Source: JAHJDS01 sp964569795
Lineage (GTDB): Bacteria; Desulfobacterota; Desulfarculia; Desulfarculales; JAHJDS01
DNA length: 64,000 bases
Assembly (NCBI GenBank): GCA_964569795.1
Contig: CAZMVB010000014.1
Location: 52,331-116,330 of the forward strand
Reading direction: 5' to 3'
Below, piece after piece: positions 8,431-17,740 of the stretch; positions within the stretch are counted from its first letter, which is position 1, and the number at the start of each line of letters is the position of its first letter. The position numbers were made by a program, and so were the translations under genes. The notes beneath the pieces were generated by a model. That model did not search any database. It was given only the letters and a program-made list of their open reading frames with translations, and had not been told where the DNA came from.

Positions 8431-9305
8431 CAGACCACCTTGTTCAGCGGATACTCGATGATCCCCTCGGCCCCGGCGGCCAGGAGCCTGGGGATCAGGT
8501 CCCGGACCACGTTTTCGGCGACCACGCTCTCCACCGAGAACCAGGGGCTCTTGTAGAGATGGGCCACCGTGGGCGCGGTCAGCGAGGGCAGGATGTCGAT
8601 CACGTCGTCGATTTTTTCTTCCGGGACGTTCATCTTCAGACCGACCAGCTTCTCGGCCTCGAGGGCCCCCTTCAAAAGCAGGGCGATCTGCTCGATCTTG
8701 GTCCGCTTCCAGTCATCCGCCCAGGCGTCGTGATTGACGATGAGCTGGGTGTTGGACTCCATCAGTTCGTGGATGATCTTGAGGCCGTGGGCCCGGATGG
8801 TCGATCCGGTCTCGGTGACCTCGACGATGGCGTCGGCCAGGCCCGAGGGGACCTTGGCCTCGGTCGCCCCCCACGAGAAATCGACCTGGACCGGGATCTC
8901 CCGGGCGGCGAAAAAGCCCTTGGTGAAATTGACCAGCTCGGTGGCGATCTTCTTGCCGGCCAGGTCCTCCAGGGTGTTCATGTCCGAGTCCTGGCGCACG
9001 GCCAGGACCCAACGGGCCTTGCGGCTGCTGACCTTGGAGTAAACCAGGTCGCAGACGACCCGGACCTCGGACTCGTTCTCCAGGGTCCAGTCCAGGCCGG
9101 TCAGGCCGCAGTCCAGGGTGCCGCTCTCGACGTAGCGGCTCATCTCCTGGGCCCGGCAGATCGAACACTCGATCTGATCGTCGTCGATCTCCGGGAAATA
9201 GGACCGGCCGTTGACGTTGATCTTCCAGCCGCTCTTGGCGAACAGCCGGATGGTCGCGTCCTGGAGGCTCCCCTTGGGGATGCCCAATTTCAATGTCTTG
9301 CTCAT
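8430..9305 (-). CDS. hisG: ATP phosphoribosyltransferase, long form
   Basis: 291 residues: catalytic type-II phosphoribosyltransferase domain (LGIPKGSLQ at the start, CGLTGLDW, then the PRPP loop ADAIVEVTETGSTIRAHGL around residues 158-176) plus the C-terminal ~75-residue regulatory domain (NVPEEKIDDVIDILPSLTAPTV) that binds histidine. This is the self-sufficient long HisG that needs no HisZ. It catalyses the first, feedback-controlled step of histidine synthesis. Its ATG overlaps the hisI stop (ATGA). Confidence 0.96.
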   Translation of the reverse strand: MSKTLKLGIPKGSLQDATIRLFAKSGWKINVNGRSYFPEIDDDQIECSICRAQEMSRYVESGTLDCGLTGLDWTLENESEVRVVCDLVYSKVSSRKARWVLAVRQDSDMNTLEDLAGKKIATELVNFTKGFFAAREIPVQVDFSWGATEAKVPSGLADAIVEVTETGSTIRAHGLKIIHELMESNTQLIVNHDAWADDWKRTKIEQIALLLKGALEAEKLVGLKMNVPEEKIDDVIDILPSLTAPTVAHLYKSPWFSVESVVAENVVRDLIPRLLAAGAEGIIEYPLNKVV

Positions 9306-9679
9306 TTGCCGTAAACCTTTTCTGGATCGAAAACCGGTTCGCCCTCGGTCACCAGGGTATCCCCCTGGACCCGCAGGTGGAAGCAGGACCGGTGACCGGT
9401 GTGGCAGGCGGCCCCGCCGACCTGCTCGACCTGGAGGAGAACCGTGTCGTGGTCGCAGTCCACATAGATCGCCTTGACCTTCTGGACGTGGCCCGAGGTG
9501 CCTCCCTTGTGCCAGATCTCCCGGCGGGACCGGGACCAGTAGTGGGCCTCGCCCGTGTCCAGGGTCTTCCGCCAGGACTCGGGACTCATATAGGCCACCA
9601 TCAGCACCTGGCCGTCACCGGCGTCCTGGACAATGGCCGGCACCAGGCCGCCCTGTTTGTCGAAATCGAGGTCGATCAT
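9302..9679 (-). CDS. hisI: Phosphoribosyl-AMP cyclohydrolase
   Basis: 125 residues, HisI domain only (no HisE fusion). Metal-binding Asp/Cys cluster VDCDHDTVLLQVEQ and the Cys pair region AACHTGHRSCF are present, with the substrate motif EAHYWSRSRREIWHKG. It opens the purine ring of PR-AMP in the third histidine step. It is translationally coupled to hisG by a 4-base overlap. Other his genes are not in the window. Confidence 0.96.
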   Translation of the reverse strand: MIDLDFDKQGGLVPAIVQDAGDGQVLMVAYMSPESWRKTLDTGEAHYWSRSRREIWHKGGTSGHVQKVKAIYVDCDHDTVLLQVEQVGGAACHTGHRSCFHLRVQGDTLVTEGEPVFDPEKVYGK

Positions 9680-9734
9680 GATTGTGTCCCGTTTTTTTCG
9701 GAATACTCAAATTATCTTTTTCAATGAACGATTG

Positions 9735-10772
9735 TCAAGACTCGGCGGCCAACTGGCCGCAGGCGGCCGAGATGTCCGTGCCCATGGACCGCCGGATCAT
9801 GGCCGTCAGCCGGGCGGCGTGCAGAATTTCCTGAAAGGCCAGGACCGCGTCGTCTGCGGGCCGGACAAAGGGCAGGTCGGGCGTGGGATTGAAGGCGATC
9901 AGATTGACCTTGACCTTCAGCCCGTGGACAAACTTGATCAGGGCCCGGGCGTGGGCAGGCGAGTCGTTGACGCCCCCCAGCAGGACGTACTCGAGGGTGA
10001 TCCTCCGGCCCCGGACCAGGGGATATTCCTTCAAGGCCGCCTTGAGCGCGGCCAGGGGGTAGCGCCGGTTGACGGGCATCAGGCGGGAGCGGAGTTCGTC
10101 CTCGGCCGCGTTCAGGGACACGGCCAGGGCCGCGCCGGTGTCGGCCCCCAGGCGGCCGATGACCGGGGCCAGCCCGGCGGTCGAGACGGTCACCCGGCGA
10201 TGCCCGAACCCCAGGCCGGCCGTGTCATAGACGACCCCCAGGGCGGCCTTCAGATTGTCGTAATTGTCCAGGGGCTCGCCCATGCCCATGAACACGATGT
10301 TGGTCAGGGGCAGACCCTCCGGGGCAGCCCGGCGGGCGTGGAGGATCTGGTGTAAAATCTCGCCCGGGGTCAGGTTCCGCCCGAAACCCATCCGGCCCGT
10401 CCGGCAAAAGGCGCAGCCCATCCGGCAGCCGACCTGGGTCGAGAGGCACAGGGTCGAGTGGTCCCGCTCCGGGATGAGGACGGATTCGATATTCAGGCCA
10501 TCGTCCAATTGAAAGAGGAACTTCCTGGTCCCGTCGGATGAGGCCTGTTCCTTGACGGGCCGCCAAGGGTTTAAATGAAACCGCTCGGCCAGTTTCCGCC
10601 TCAGGGCCAGGGGCAGATCGGTCAGATTACGGAAATCCTCGGCCGGCTCGCGCCACAGCCAGCGCTGAAGCTGCTTGACCCGAAAGGGCCGCTCGCCCCA
10701 GGAGGCCATCAGGGCCCCTAAGTCGTCCCTGGTCAGTTCGCGTAAATCCCGCCTCACGTCCCTATCCGTCAT
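9735..10772 (-). CDS. rlmN: 23S rRNA (A2503-C2) / tRNA A37 methyltransferase
   Basis: 345 residues, radical-SAM fold. The 4Fe-4S motif is in GCRMGCAFCRTG (CxxxCxxC), preceded by STQVGC; the SAM-contacting segment is FMGMGEPLDNYDN, and VSTAGL and VSLNAAEDELR follow. The catalytic Cys near the C-terminus is in ISAACGQL. The protein methylates C2 of adenine 2503 in 23S rRNA. It lies 21 nt downstream of pgpA and upstream of hisI, in the same leftward operon. Confidence 0.96.
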   Translation of the reverse strand: MTDRDVRRDLRELTRDDLGALMASWGERPFRVKQLQRWLWREPAEDFRNLTDLPLALRRKLAERFHLNPWRPVKEQASSDGTRKFLFQLDDGLNIESVLIPERDHSTLCLSTQVGCRMGCAFCRTGRMGFGRNLTPGEILHQILHARRAAPEGLPLTNIVFMGMGEPLDNYDNLKAALGVVYDTAGLGFGHRRVTVSTAGLAPVIGRLGADTGAALAVSLNAAEDELRSRLMPVNRRYPLAALKAALKEYPLVRGRRITLEYVLLGGVNDSPAHARALIKFVHGLKVKVNLIAFNPTPDLPFVRPADDAVLAFQEILHAARLTAMIRRSMGTDISAACGQLAAES

Positions 10773-10793
10773 ATTCGATCAACGGTTTAAAAT

Positions 10794-11303
10794 TCACTGC
10801 AAGGCCCAGACGGCTGCCTGTAAAACCAAATTGACGACAACCCCGGCGGCCACGTCATCGACCATGATCCCCAGACCGCCGCCCACCCGCCGGTCCAGGA
10901 CGCCGATGGGCCACGGCTTGAAGATGTCCACGGCCCGAAAGAGAAAGAAACCGCCCAGCACGGTCCACCAGGTCAGGGGCACCAGCCACAGGCCCACGGC
11001 CATGCCCACGATCTCGTCGATGACCACCTCAGGGGGGTCTTCCCGGCCGAGGCGGGCCGCGGCCCGGCGGCTGGCCCAGATACCGATGACAAAGATCGCG
11101 GCCAAGACCGCCAGGGACCCCGGCCAGATTATGAATGACAAGACCCAGGCCAGGCCCAGGCCCAGGGGCGTGGCCCAGGTGCCCGGGGCGATGGGCAGGA
11201 GGCCCGTGCCCAGGCCGGTGGCCATTATCCAGGCGATTTTTTCCCCGTATCCTCGGCCCTGGTCCATGGGCCGAGATATAGCAGAGCCGGGGGGCTTTGC
11301 CAA
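10794..11303 (-). CDS. pgpA: Phosphatidylglycerophosphatase A
   Basis: 169 residues, membrane protein with the PgpA signature LPIAPGTWATPLGL near the N-terminus, VVIDEIVGMAVG in the middle and DDVAAGVV near the end, matching the acidic catalytic residues of this family. It removes phosphate from phosphatidylglycerophosphate to make phosphatidylglycerol. First gene of the leftward operon with rlmN; divergent from the GNAT gene, with 48 nt between the starts. Confidence 0.92.
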   Translation of the reverse strand: MAKPPGSAISRPMDQGRGYGEKIAWIMATGLGTGLLPIAPGTWATPLGLGLAWVLSFIIWPGSLAVLAAIFVIGIWASRRAAARLGREDPPEVVIDEIVGMAVGLWLVPLTWWTVLGGFFLFRAVDIFKPWPIGVLDRRVGGGLGIMVDDVAAGVVVNLVLQAAVWALQ

Positions 11304-11351
11304 CGCCGGGGCTATCTTGACACCTTTTTACGACTAGACTACTTTGGCGGC

Positions 11352-12368
11352 ATGTCTGGGTCTGGACCTTCAATGGAGCGGCTCGGGACCGTCATCGACC
11401 GGGCGATGATCCTGGCCGACGACGGCCTGGACCTGTCCCGGGCTGTTCTGAAAAAGTGGACCCGGGCCAGGCTGGAGGCGGCGGAGCGGGTCTTTGTCGG
11501 ACCGGCCCGGGGCCAGGGCCGCTGGGCCCTCGGGGCGTCAGAGCTGGCCTGGGACAGCCGCGTCTTCGGCCTTGACTGCGGCCAGGTCTTCCCGGTGATC
11601 AACGACCTGGTGCCCGGACGGACCAGTGCCCGCGACGAGGCCGAGGCAACCGAGATCGGACGGCGGACCGTGGGCCGGGCCGTGACCTGGCTCAGGAAAC
11701 GGGGCGTCAGGTTCGTCTCGGCCCGGATCAACGGCCGGGACCTGATCTCGGCCCACGCCTTCGAGGCGGCCGGGTTCCGGCTGATGGACATCAGCACGAT
11801 CCATCGCCTGGACCTGCCGGCCCAACTGCCGCCGGGGCGCCTGCCCCGGGGCTTCAGGCTCCGCCCGGCCGAGCCCGGGGACAGACGCCGGCTGGCCGGC
11901 CTGGCCGCCCGGTCCATGACCGACGTCGGGTTTTTTCAGGACCGGTTCACCGTGGACCCGGTTTTGGCCCCGGGCGCGGCCCGGATGTATCGGGCCTGGT
12001 GGCGCAACTCGATTCGAGGAGAGCGGGCCGATGAGGTCTGGGTCCTGACCGAGGGCGAGAGACCGATCGGGTTCATCACCCTGACCGGGCCCGACCCCAT
12101 CGAGTCGGCCCTGACCAGTCACGCCGGCGGCTGGGTGGTCTTGAACGGCCTGGAAACCGCTTGGCGCGGCCGGGGGCTGTACCGGCTGCTGGTCCTCAAG
12201 GCGCTTAAGCGTCTCACCAAAAGGGGTTGTCAATCGGCCCGGATCAAGACCAAGCTGACCCAGGCACCGGTCCAGCGGACCTGGCAGACCCTGGGCGCGC
12301 GGCTGGCGGCGTCGAGTCTGGTCTTTCACCGGCTGATAAACCCGCCGGCCGGATCCCCGGACGGCTAA
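11352..12368 (+). CDS. GNAT-superfamily acyltransferase, WecD-like
   Basis: 338 residues, longer than a single GNAT domain. The N-terminal half has the ELAWDSRVFGLDCG segment typical of dTDP-fucosamine acetyltransferase-like (WecD-type) proteins and EAAGFRLMDIS; the C-terminal half has an acetyl-CoA loop candidate WRGRGLYRLLVLKALKRL. It is probably a tandem GNAT protein acting on an amino sugar. The following epimerase gene begins 22 nt downstream, so both probably serve surface-polysaccharide synthesis. The start has no clear ribosome site; ATG at 11373 is an alternative. Confidence 0.72.
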   Translation: MSGSGPSMERLGTVIDRAMILADDGLDLSRAVLKKWTRARLEAAERVFVGPARGQGRWALGASELAWDSRVFGLDCGQVFPVINDLVPGRTSARDEAEATEIGRRTVGRAVTWLRKRGVRFVSARINGRDLISAHAFEAAGFRLMDISTIHRLDLPAQLPPGRLPRGFRLRPAEPGDRRRLAGLAARSMTDVGFFQDRFTVDPVLAPGAARMYRAWWRNSIRGERADEVWVLTEGERPIGFITLTGPDPIESALTSHAGGWVVLNGLETAWRGRGLYRLLVLKALKRLTKRGCQSARIKTKLTQAPVQRTWQTLGARLAASSLVFHRLINPPAGSPDG

Positions 12369-12389
12369 CCCGGAGGCAGGTACGATTCC

Positions 12390-13364
12390 ATGTCCATAAA
12401 ATTTCTAGTTACCGGCGGGGCGGGCTCGATCGGCAGCTTTGTCAGCGAACACCTCTGCCGGGCCGGACACCAGGTCATCGTCCTGGACAACGCCAAGTCG
12501 CTCAAGATTGAACACCTGTTCGACACGGGCCGGCTCCAGTTCGTCCAAGACTCGGTCCTGAACCGGGAGGTGGTCGGCCGGCTGGTGGATCGGGTGGACG
12601 TGGTGATTCACCTGGCGGCCATCGCCGATCCGAAGCGGTACGTGGTCGAGCCGCTGAACGTGCTCCACGTCAACCTGGGCGGCTCGCTGATCGTTCTGGA
12701 TTTCTGCGCTCGACAGGGCAAGAAATTCGTGTTCGCCTCGACCTCGGAGATCTGCGGCAAGAACCAGGCGGTGCCCTGGAGCGAGGACGCCGACCGGGTC
12801 CTGGGCTCGACCCGGATCAACCGCTGGTGTTACTCCACGGCCAAGGCCGTGATCGAGCATTACTGCCACGCCTATCACCAGCAGGAAGACCTGCCCTTTG
12901 TGGTCATGAGGTTTTTCAACGTTTACGGACCGCGGTGCGACGACCTGGGCCAGGGCCGGGTGATCCCGATCTTCCTGGAGCGCTTTTTGCGGGGCCTGCC
13001 GGTCACGGTCCACGGCGACGGGAAGCAGACCCGGGCCTTCACCTATATCGAGGACACGGCCCGGGCGGTGGTCGCCCTGGCCTTTGAGGACAAGGCGGCC
13101 AATCAGGTCTATAACGTGGGCTCGGCCGTGGAGACCTCGATCCTGGAGCTGGCCCAGACCATGAAGCGGGTGGGCGGTTTTGATTCCCCGATCGAGTTTC
13201 AGCCCCACGTCGAGGTCTTCGGCGAGTCCTACGAGGACATCCCGCGGCGGATCCCGGACGTGTCGCGGATCGAGGCGGCCATCGGCTGGCGGGCCGAGAC
13301 CGACCTGGAGACGGGCCTGAGCCGGACGATCGACTATTACCGTTCCGGGGCGTCCCGGGGTTGA
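12390..13364 (+). CDS. NAD-dependent sugar-nucleotide epimerase/dehydratase (extended SDR)
   Basis: 324 residues. NAD-binding VTGGAGSIGSFV at residue ~7, catalytic region FASTSEICG and YSTAKAVIEHY (YxxxK), RFFNVYGPR, and a UDP-sugar contact region with ETSILELAQTM near the end. These identify an extended short-chain dehydrogenase of the GalE/RmlB/WbpP type. Sugar specificity cannot be read from the motifs. Transcribed with the GNAT gene; tRNA-Arg follows 45 nt after its stop. Confidence 0.88.
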   Translation: MSIKFLVTGGAGSIGSFVSEHLCRAGHQVIVLDNAKSLKIEHLFDTGRLQFVQDSVLNREVVGRLVDRVDVVIHLAAIADPKRYVVEPLNVLHVNLGGSLIVLDFCARQGKKFVFASTSEICGKNQAVPWSEDADRVLGSTRINRWCYSTAKAVIEHYCHAYHQQEDLPFVVMRFFNVYGPRCDDLGQGRVIPIFLERFLRGLPVTVHGDGKQTRAFTYIEDTARAVVALAFEDKAANQVYNVGSAVETSILELAQTMKRVGGFDSPIEFQPHVEVFGESYEDIPRRIPDVSRIEAAIGWRAETDLETGLSRTIDYYRSGASRG

Positions 13365-13409
13365 GGTCTATTGACATCGACCGGCGGGGTTGTTAGATTT
13401 TGTCGTTAG

Positions 13410-13486
13410 GCGCCCTTAGCTCAGTTGGATAGAGCGTTGGACTACGAATCCAAAGGCCGCAAGTTCGAATCTTGCAGGGCGCGCCA
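13410..13486 (+). tRNA. tRNA-Arg (anticodon ACG)
   Basis: 77 nt with complete cloverleaf: acceptor GCGCCCT/AGGGCGC, D-loop AGCTCAGTTGGATAGAGC, anticodon stem TTGGA/TCCAA with loop CTACGAA (anticodon ACG at 13444-13446), T-loop GTTCGAATC, and encoded CCA. The 3' 45 bases are the integration target for the two islands that follow. Confidence 0.97.
13442..13486 (+). repeat. attL: tRNA-Arg 3' end
   Basis: 45 bases from the anticodon loop to the CCA end of the tRNA; identical copies at 30440-30484 and 44854-44898. This copy completes the working tRNA gene. Confidence 0.92.
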
Positions 13487-13496
13487 ATGAAATCAA

Positions 13497-13530
13497 GGGG
13501 TTAGGTCGCGGGGCCTGACCCCTTATATTT
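13497..13530 (+). terminator. Terminator after tRNA-Arg, supplied by island 1
   Basis: GGGGTTAGG (13497-13505) pairs with CCTGACCCC (13514-13522), one G-U pair, followed by TTATATTTT. A close relative stands behind the right-most att copy at 44909. Confidence 0.75.
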
Positions 13531-13533
13531 TCT

Positions 13534-13551
13534 TGGGTAGAATAGGGTAGA
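13534..13551 (+). repeat. Integrase arm-type site, left
   Basis: TGGGTAGAATAGGGTAGA, containing two GGGTAGA units, is identical to 30305-30322 at the other end of island 1. Paired short repeats flanking att sites are typical of arm sites bound by the N-terminal domain of tyrosine integrases. Confidence 0.65.
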
Positions 13552-13903
13552 TTTTTTTCTAGAAAGCTGCCTTTTTATAACCGTGCCTAGCGGCCTTCCC
13601 TTTCTTCTTCATCACTATGCCGTGCACGGCTGGTCCAGTTATTAGTGTTTACCTCACTTATGGTGCGAACAAGAAGGCCGGAAGGTGCCTCGGTCGCAAA
13701 AAAGTTGCGCAACAGGCCTGAATGTGCCACAATCTTGGCCAACTGGAGTTTTTTCACTAAGACTTATAATGCGTTTTCTTTAAAAGTTCGAAAGGCTGGC
13801 TCGCAAAAGAGGAAACACGGCTGTGGCGCATGGCCTGCGGTATAATTCGGGATCATGGTCTCTCGAACGATGCTTTTTTCACCCTGTCTGCAGGAGTAGG
13901 TAC

Positions 13904-16900
13904 ATGAAAAGATATGTGGCTTTTTCTTTTTTCTTGTCCCTATTCTTTGTGATGCCTCCAATTGCATCAGCTGATTCGCCGCTCCTTAATGCTATTAAGG
14001 CAAAAGACCTGCACAGAGTTGTAGCTATTATTCGATCTAATCCCAAAGCTTTAAATGATTCCCTATCTTGTGCAGAACTCGGAGGCGGTGTAGCAATTCA
14101 TCTTGCAGCCCATATTGGCTACTTGCCGGTAATCAAGTACTTGATACAGAAAGGAGCAAATGTAAATGATCGAGGAACATGCCTGGGCTGGACCCCCATG
14201 CACTGTGCTGCCTCAAGAGGCTATATTGATGTTATGAAGCTGCTGATATCTCATGGTGCGAAAATAAATGCACGGGCGGGCCTAAAATTGAATTACATGA
14301 CACCGTTGGATGCAGCTTTCTTTTGTTCTAACAATGGGAGATTAAGCGCTGATATTCGCAACCGCTGCGCCCTTGCTGCTGATTGGATTCGAAACAACAA
14401 GGGACTTAGGGGTGACATTTTCTATGCAGTAAAAAAGTGTGATACCACTCTAATTAAATCTATTCTGCTTTCATTCCCAAATTCCGCGAATTTGTCTTCA
14501 TTCCATAGCTTCTATCCCATACATTATGCAGCCATGAATTGTGGTCTAGGTATAATCAAAATGTTGATATCTTCCTGCTCGAGATGTAATCCTAAAAATG
14601 ATTTTGGTCAGACACCTCTTGCTATCTCAGAGAAAAATAATAAATCGGATATTGCAGCCTATCTCCGAAAACGCGCTAGTCAGTTGGAGGAGCTAAAGAA
14701 GCAATGGATAGGTAGTGGCGAACCTGATGCTGTAATCACCTCCATAGAAAAGCAAGATTTTGCTACCTTGCAGCGAATATTAAAAAAATACGGTTCTATC
14801 GCGACTAATGCCAGAAAAACAAATAATGGCGACACTCCACTTCATTTGGCCTGCCGCCTTGGCCGAATGAAAATGGTGGAATTACTATTAAAAAATTGTG
14901 CAGACCCAGAAGCTAGAAACTGGGACCGTGGATCAACTCCTCTAATCCTTGCTGCTTTGCACGGATATACAAATATAATGAAGCGTCTTATAAAGTATGG
15001 GGCGATGGTTGACAGTCCTCAACTTAAGTCTGGGGCAACTCCTTTGGACTTTGCGGTTTATTATGGGCGTATGAAAGCCGCCCAGTTATTGATAAAAAAT
15101 GGTGCCAATGTTAATGCCAAAGACAAAACCGGTGCCGTGCCGCTACATTACGTTAAAAATGTAGAAATTGCAAATTTATTGCTAAGCAGTGGGGCTAATA
15201 TCGACGCAAGGAAAAATAATGGTCTTACTGCACTACATGTGGCATCAAGATATGGGCGTTTAAAAATAGTAGAATGGCTAATAAACCATCGTGTTTCGGT
15301 GAATTGTAGAAGTGCCGTAGGCTGGACTCCCCTTCACCTTGCTTCATGGTATAATCACCCGGAAGTAATGAAATATCTATTGTCACGGGGAGCAGAAATA
15401 AATGCGAAAAATAATAGGGGCATAACACCACTGCACATGGCTGCTTATGCCGGAAATACGGTCGCCGCAGAGTTGCTTTTAAAAAATGGTGCTAATATTA
15501 AAGCAAAAGACCAGAGGGGGCTTTCCCCAGTGGATTTTGCTCGAAAAAAGGGCCACAGAAAACTGGCCAATAGACTTTTATCGCTTGCTGCATCCAGCCC
15601 CCAGGCCAGGGTAAGAACTACCTCTGTTAAGAGTAATCCTGAATTAGTTTTTCTGACAATTCCTATTGAAGTGTCCGTAGGCCATGATGTATATAAATTT
15701 GGTTACGCCGAAACAATTAACCCTCAGCCCGGAAGTAATTATCCTCAAAATAAAATTCTTATAGCTGTAGACTCGAGAGGTTATCCTGTAAGAGATAAAG
15801 ATATTTTAAAAAAAATATTTTTAATAGATTTTATTTACAGGCCTACTTGGAACGAACAAAATAAATTACCTCGCGGCCCCGGCGATTTGTATGGTTATAA
15901 AAAACTTGAGCAGAGGCGATCTTTACTTCAAATAACCCAGACTGTTTTATTGATCAGAGAAGCTGCCACTCGTCTTTTAGTTGAAGCATTAAAAACGGCA
16001 ATCACTGGAGGTAGCTCAGTTGCTTCAACACTGGCTCGAGCAACAGCTATAAGTATGGTCAAAGCTGCCTTTACAAATTTGCCGGGCTATCTGCAGGCGG
16101 TGGTTAGCTCGACTTTCGAAGAGGCAGTGGCAAAGTGGAAGGCAGCAAATCGCCTATTCTATAAGACTAGGGGTAACCCTATACTTAGATATGAAAATGC
16201 CTACAAAATAATGGAGAACCTTGAGTTTGCTCAAACTTTTGGACAAACATCATTGAATTTCGTAGTACAATTAACACTAAAACAGGGGGGTGGAGCAGAT
16301 TTATGGTCGCAAATACGGAAAATAGGTGAGTATGCTCTTGATGAAGCCCTCAACATTATAGTAAATAAAAATCTTAAAGCTAGCGCTATTTTGACTACAG
16401 CGGTTTTAGGTAAGAGCATGCACGAGTTTTTACTGCAAAAGGTTCCGGAATACGCCGCTTACTTGAAAAATTGTCGGCGATTGGGAGAGTCATTGCATTA
16501 TGATCGAAGCGTTTATTGGACTCAGGTTAGTAACGCACAAATCAACAAAATTATCAAGTTGCCCCCAGGGACCGTAATTTATAACAATTCTCCTCATGGC
16601 GTAATTATGGCCTTTTTCTCAGCAGCAAGGAAAGGGGACAGGACAAGGGCTGAAAAATTTTGCACTGGAGAGTTTTTAGGAAGTCTACGGAACTCTGATT
16701 TAAAGCACCAGAAAAACTTGATGCTAATGGGTAAATCCTTTCGAAAAATACTAAATGTGGATGTATCTGGGACCAGAGGCAAGGCTACCCTAATAATAGA
16801 CCCTATGCAGGGTAAAACTGACTTTGAAAAAAGAAAAATAATAGCCAAAATAACTTTTATAACTAATTTAATGATCATGCGCTCTAATGATCCTGCAAGA

Positions 16901-17008
16901 AAGACGGCATTGAGAGAAAGGCTTAATAGGTTCATACGGGGTGAGGTTCGGGTTAAGATGTGGCTAGTCAAATCAAATGGACGTTGGTTAATAGTAAAGA
17001 CTCACTAG
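13904..17008 (+). CDS. Giant exported ankyrin-repeat protein
   Basis: 1034 residues from ATG 13904, chosen because AGGAGTAGG precedes it and the product begins with a clear signal peptide (MKRYVAFSFFLSLFFVMPP then IASA). Ankyrin repeats run over roughly residues 25-560, with consensus pieces such as GWTPMHCAASRGYIDVMKLL, TPLHLACRLGRMKMVELLL and GITPLHMAAYAGNTVAAELL. Residues ~570-1034 match no family I recognise and are rich in Lys, Asn and Ile, with hydrophobic helices around 690-830. The gene is far more AT-rich than the chromosome, so acquired. Exported ankyrin proteins often bind other proteins; any host-interaction or toxin role is speculation. Confidence 0.85.
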   Translation: MKRYVAFSFFLSLFFVMPPIASADSPLLNAIKAKDLHRVVAIIRSNPKALNDSLSCAELGGGVAIHLAAHIGYLPVIKYLIQKGANVNDRGTCLGWTPMHCAASRGYIDVMKLLISHGAKINARAGLKLNYMTPLDAAFFCSNNGRLSADIRNRCALAADWIRNNKGLRGDIFYAVKKCDTTLIKSILLSFPNSANLSSFHSFYPIHYAAMNCGLGIIKMLISSCSRCNPKNDFGQTPLAISEKNNKSDIAAYLRKRASQLEELKKQWIGSGEPDAVITSIEKQDFATLQRILKKYGSIATNARKTNNGDTPLHLACRLGRMKMVELLLKNCADPEARNWDRGSTPLILAALHGYTNIMKRLIKYGAMVDSPQLKSGATPLDFAVYYGRMKAAQLLIKNGANVNAKDKTGAVPLHYVKNVEIANLLLSSGANIDARKNNGLTALHVASRYGRLKIVEWLINHRVSVNCRSAVGWTPLHLASWYNHPEVMKYLLSRGAEINAKNNRGITPLHMAAYAGNTVAAELLLKNGANIKAKDQRGLSPVDFARKKGHRKLANRLLSLAASSPQARVRTTSVKSNPELVFLTIPIEVSVGHDVYKFGYAETINPQPGSNYPQNKILIAVDSRGYPVRDKDILKKIFLIDFIYRPTWNEQNKLPRGPGDLYGYKKLEQRRSLLQITQTVLLIREAATRLLVEALKTAITGGSSVASTLARATAISMVKAAFTNLPGYLQAVVSSTFEEAVAKWKAANRLFYKTRGNPILRYENAYKIMENLEFAQTFGQTSLNFVVQLTLKQGGGADLWSQIRKIGEYALDEALNIIVNKNLKASAILTTAVLGKSMHEFLLQKVPEYAAYLKNCRRLGESLHYDRSVYWTQVSNAQINKIIKLPPGTVIYNNSPHGVIMAFFSAARKGDRTRAEKFCTGEFLGSLRNSDLKHQKNLMLMGKSFRKILNVDVSGTRGKATLIIDPMQGKTDFEKRKIIAKITFITNLMIMRSNDPARKTALRERLNRFIRGEVRVKMWLVKSNGRWLIVKTH

Positions 17009-17740
17009 GCAGCGGGTCGAGGCTCACTTTGTTCAGAGGTTGTGCGGGCATATTTGTAAGGTGACAGCGCAAACTGGTTTAAACGTTTGATTGACTAAAC
17101 ACTATAAATTGACCAATCACTTTAGATGAATATTAACCCTGTCGGTCAAATCGCAATCAATGTCAACTTGACTGATAGGTTTCGACACCTAAATTGTATG
17201 GTTAAATTTGATTTTCAAAAAAAGTAGTCCAGAAGTTACTGGCACAACAGCAGCTCAAGAAAGAAACAACCTATCATCAATTCAATTACACGTTTATCTA
17301 TAAAATGCGGCATATTTTGATTAACTCTCTTTAGGCAATTTGATCAAAAGGTTTATTTTCGATAATTGAATAAACCGAATTATTGTCTTTAAACTAGAGT
17401 AGTTTCAGGTTCAGGGCGTTTCTTTCTTTGTAGGCCACTCGCTAATTTTCTCTGTTTCTGCATATCGAATAGGATTGATGTATTTATTTTGTTTAGGACT
17501 GATATTTCTACATTAAAAGGTGTGCCTGAACAAGAATAAACAGTGAATAGATGCGATTAATTATGAGTAAAAGCTGGAGGCGTGTGTATGGTTATGGGGT
17601 CACCCTTTCGTAACACATAAATGGTTCGTTTATTTAGTTGGTTAGATTTAAGAAAACAAAAGTTGTGCACTGGCTTACAGGCTGGTTTTTTTAGGGAATT
17701 GCGGCTCTATAAATGAGAAGGGGCAGCGCTTTCTAGTTTT
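17009..17740. other. AT-rich stretch without a gene
   Basis: No convincing coding frame. 17085-17180 holds several TTGAC/GTCAA words in both orientations (GATTGAC, TTGACCAATC, GGTCAAATCG, CAATCAATGTCAAC), which might be protein-binding sites. Nothing else is recognised. Confidence 0.4.
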
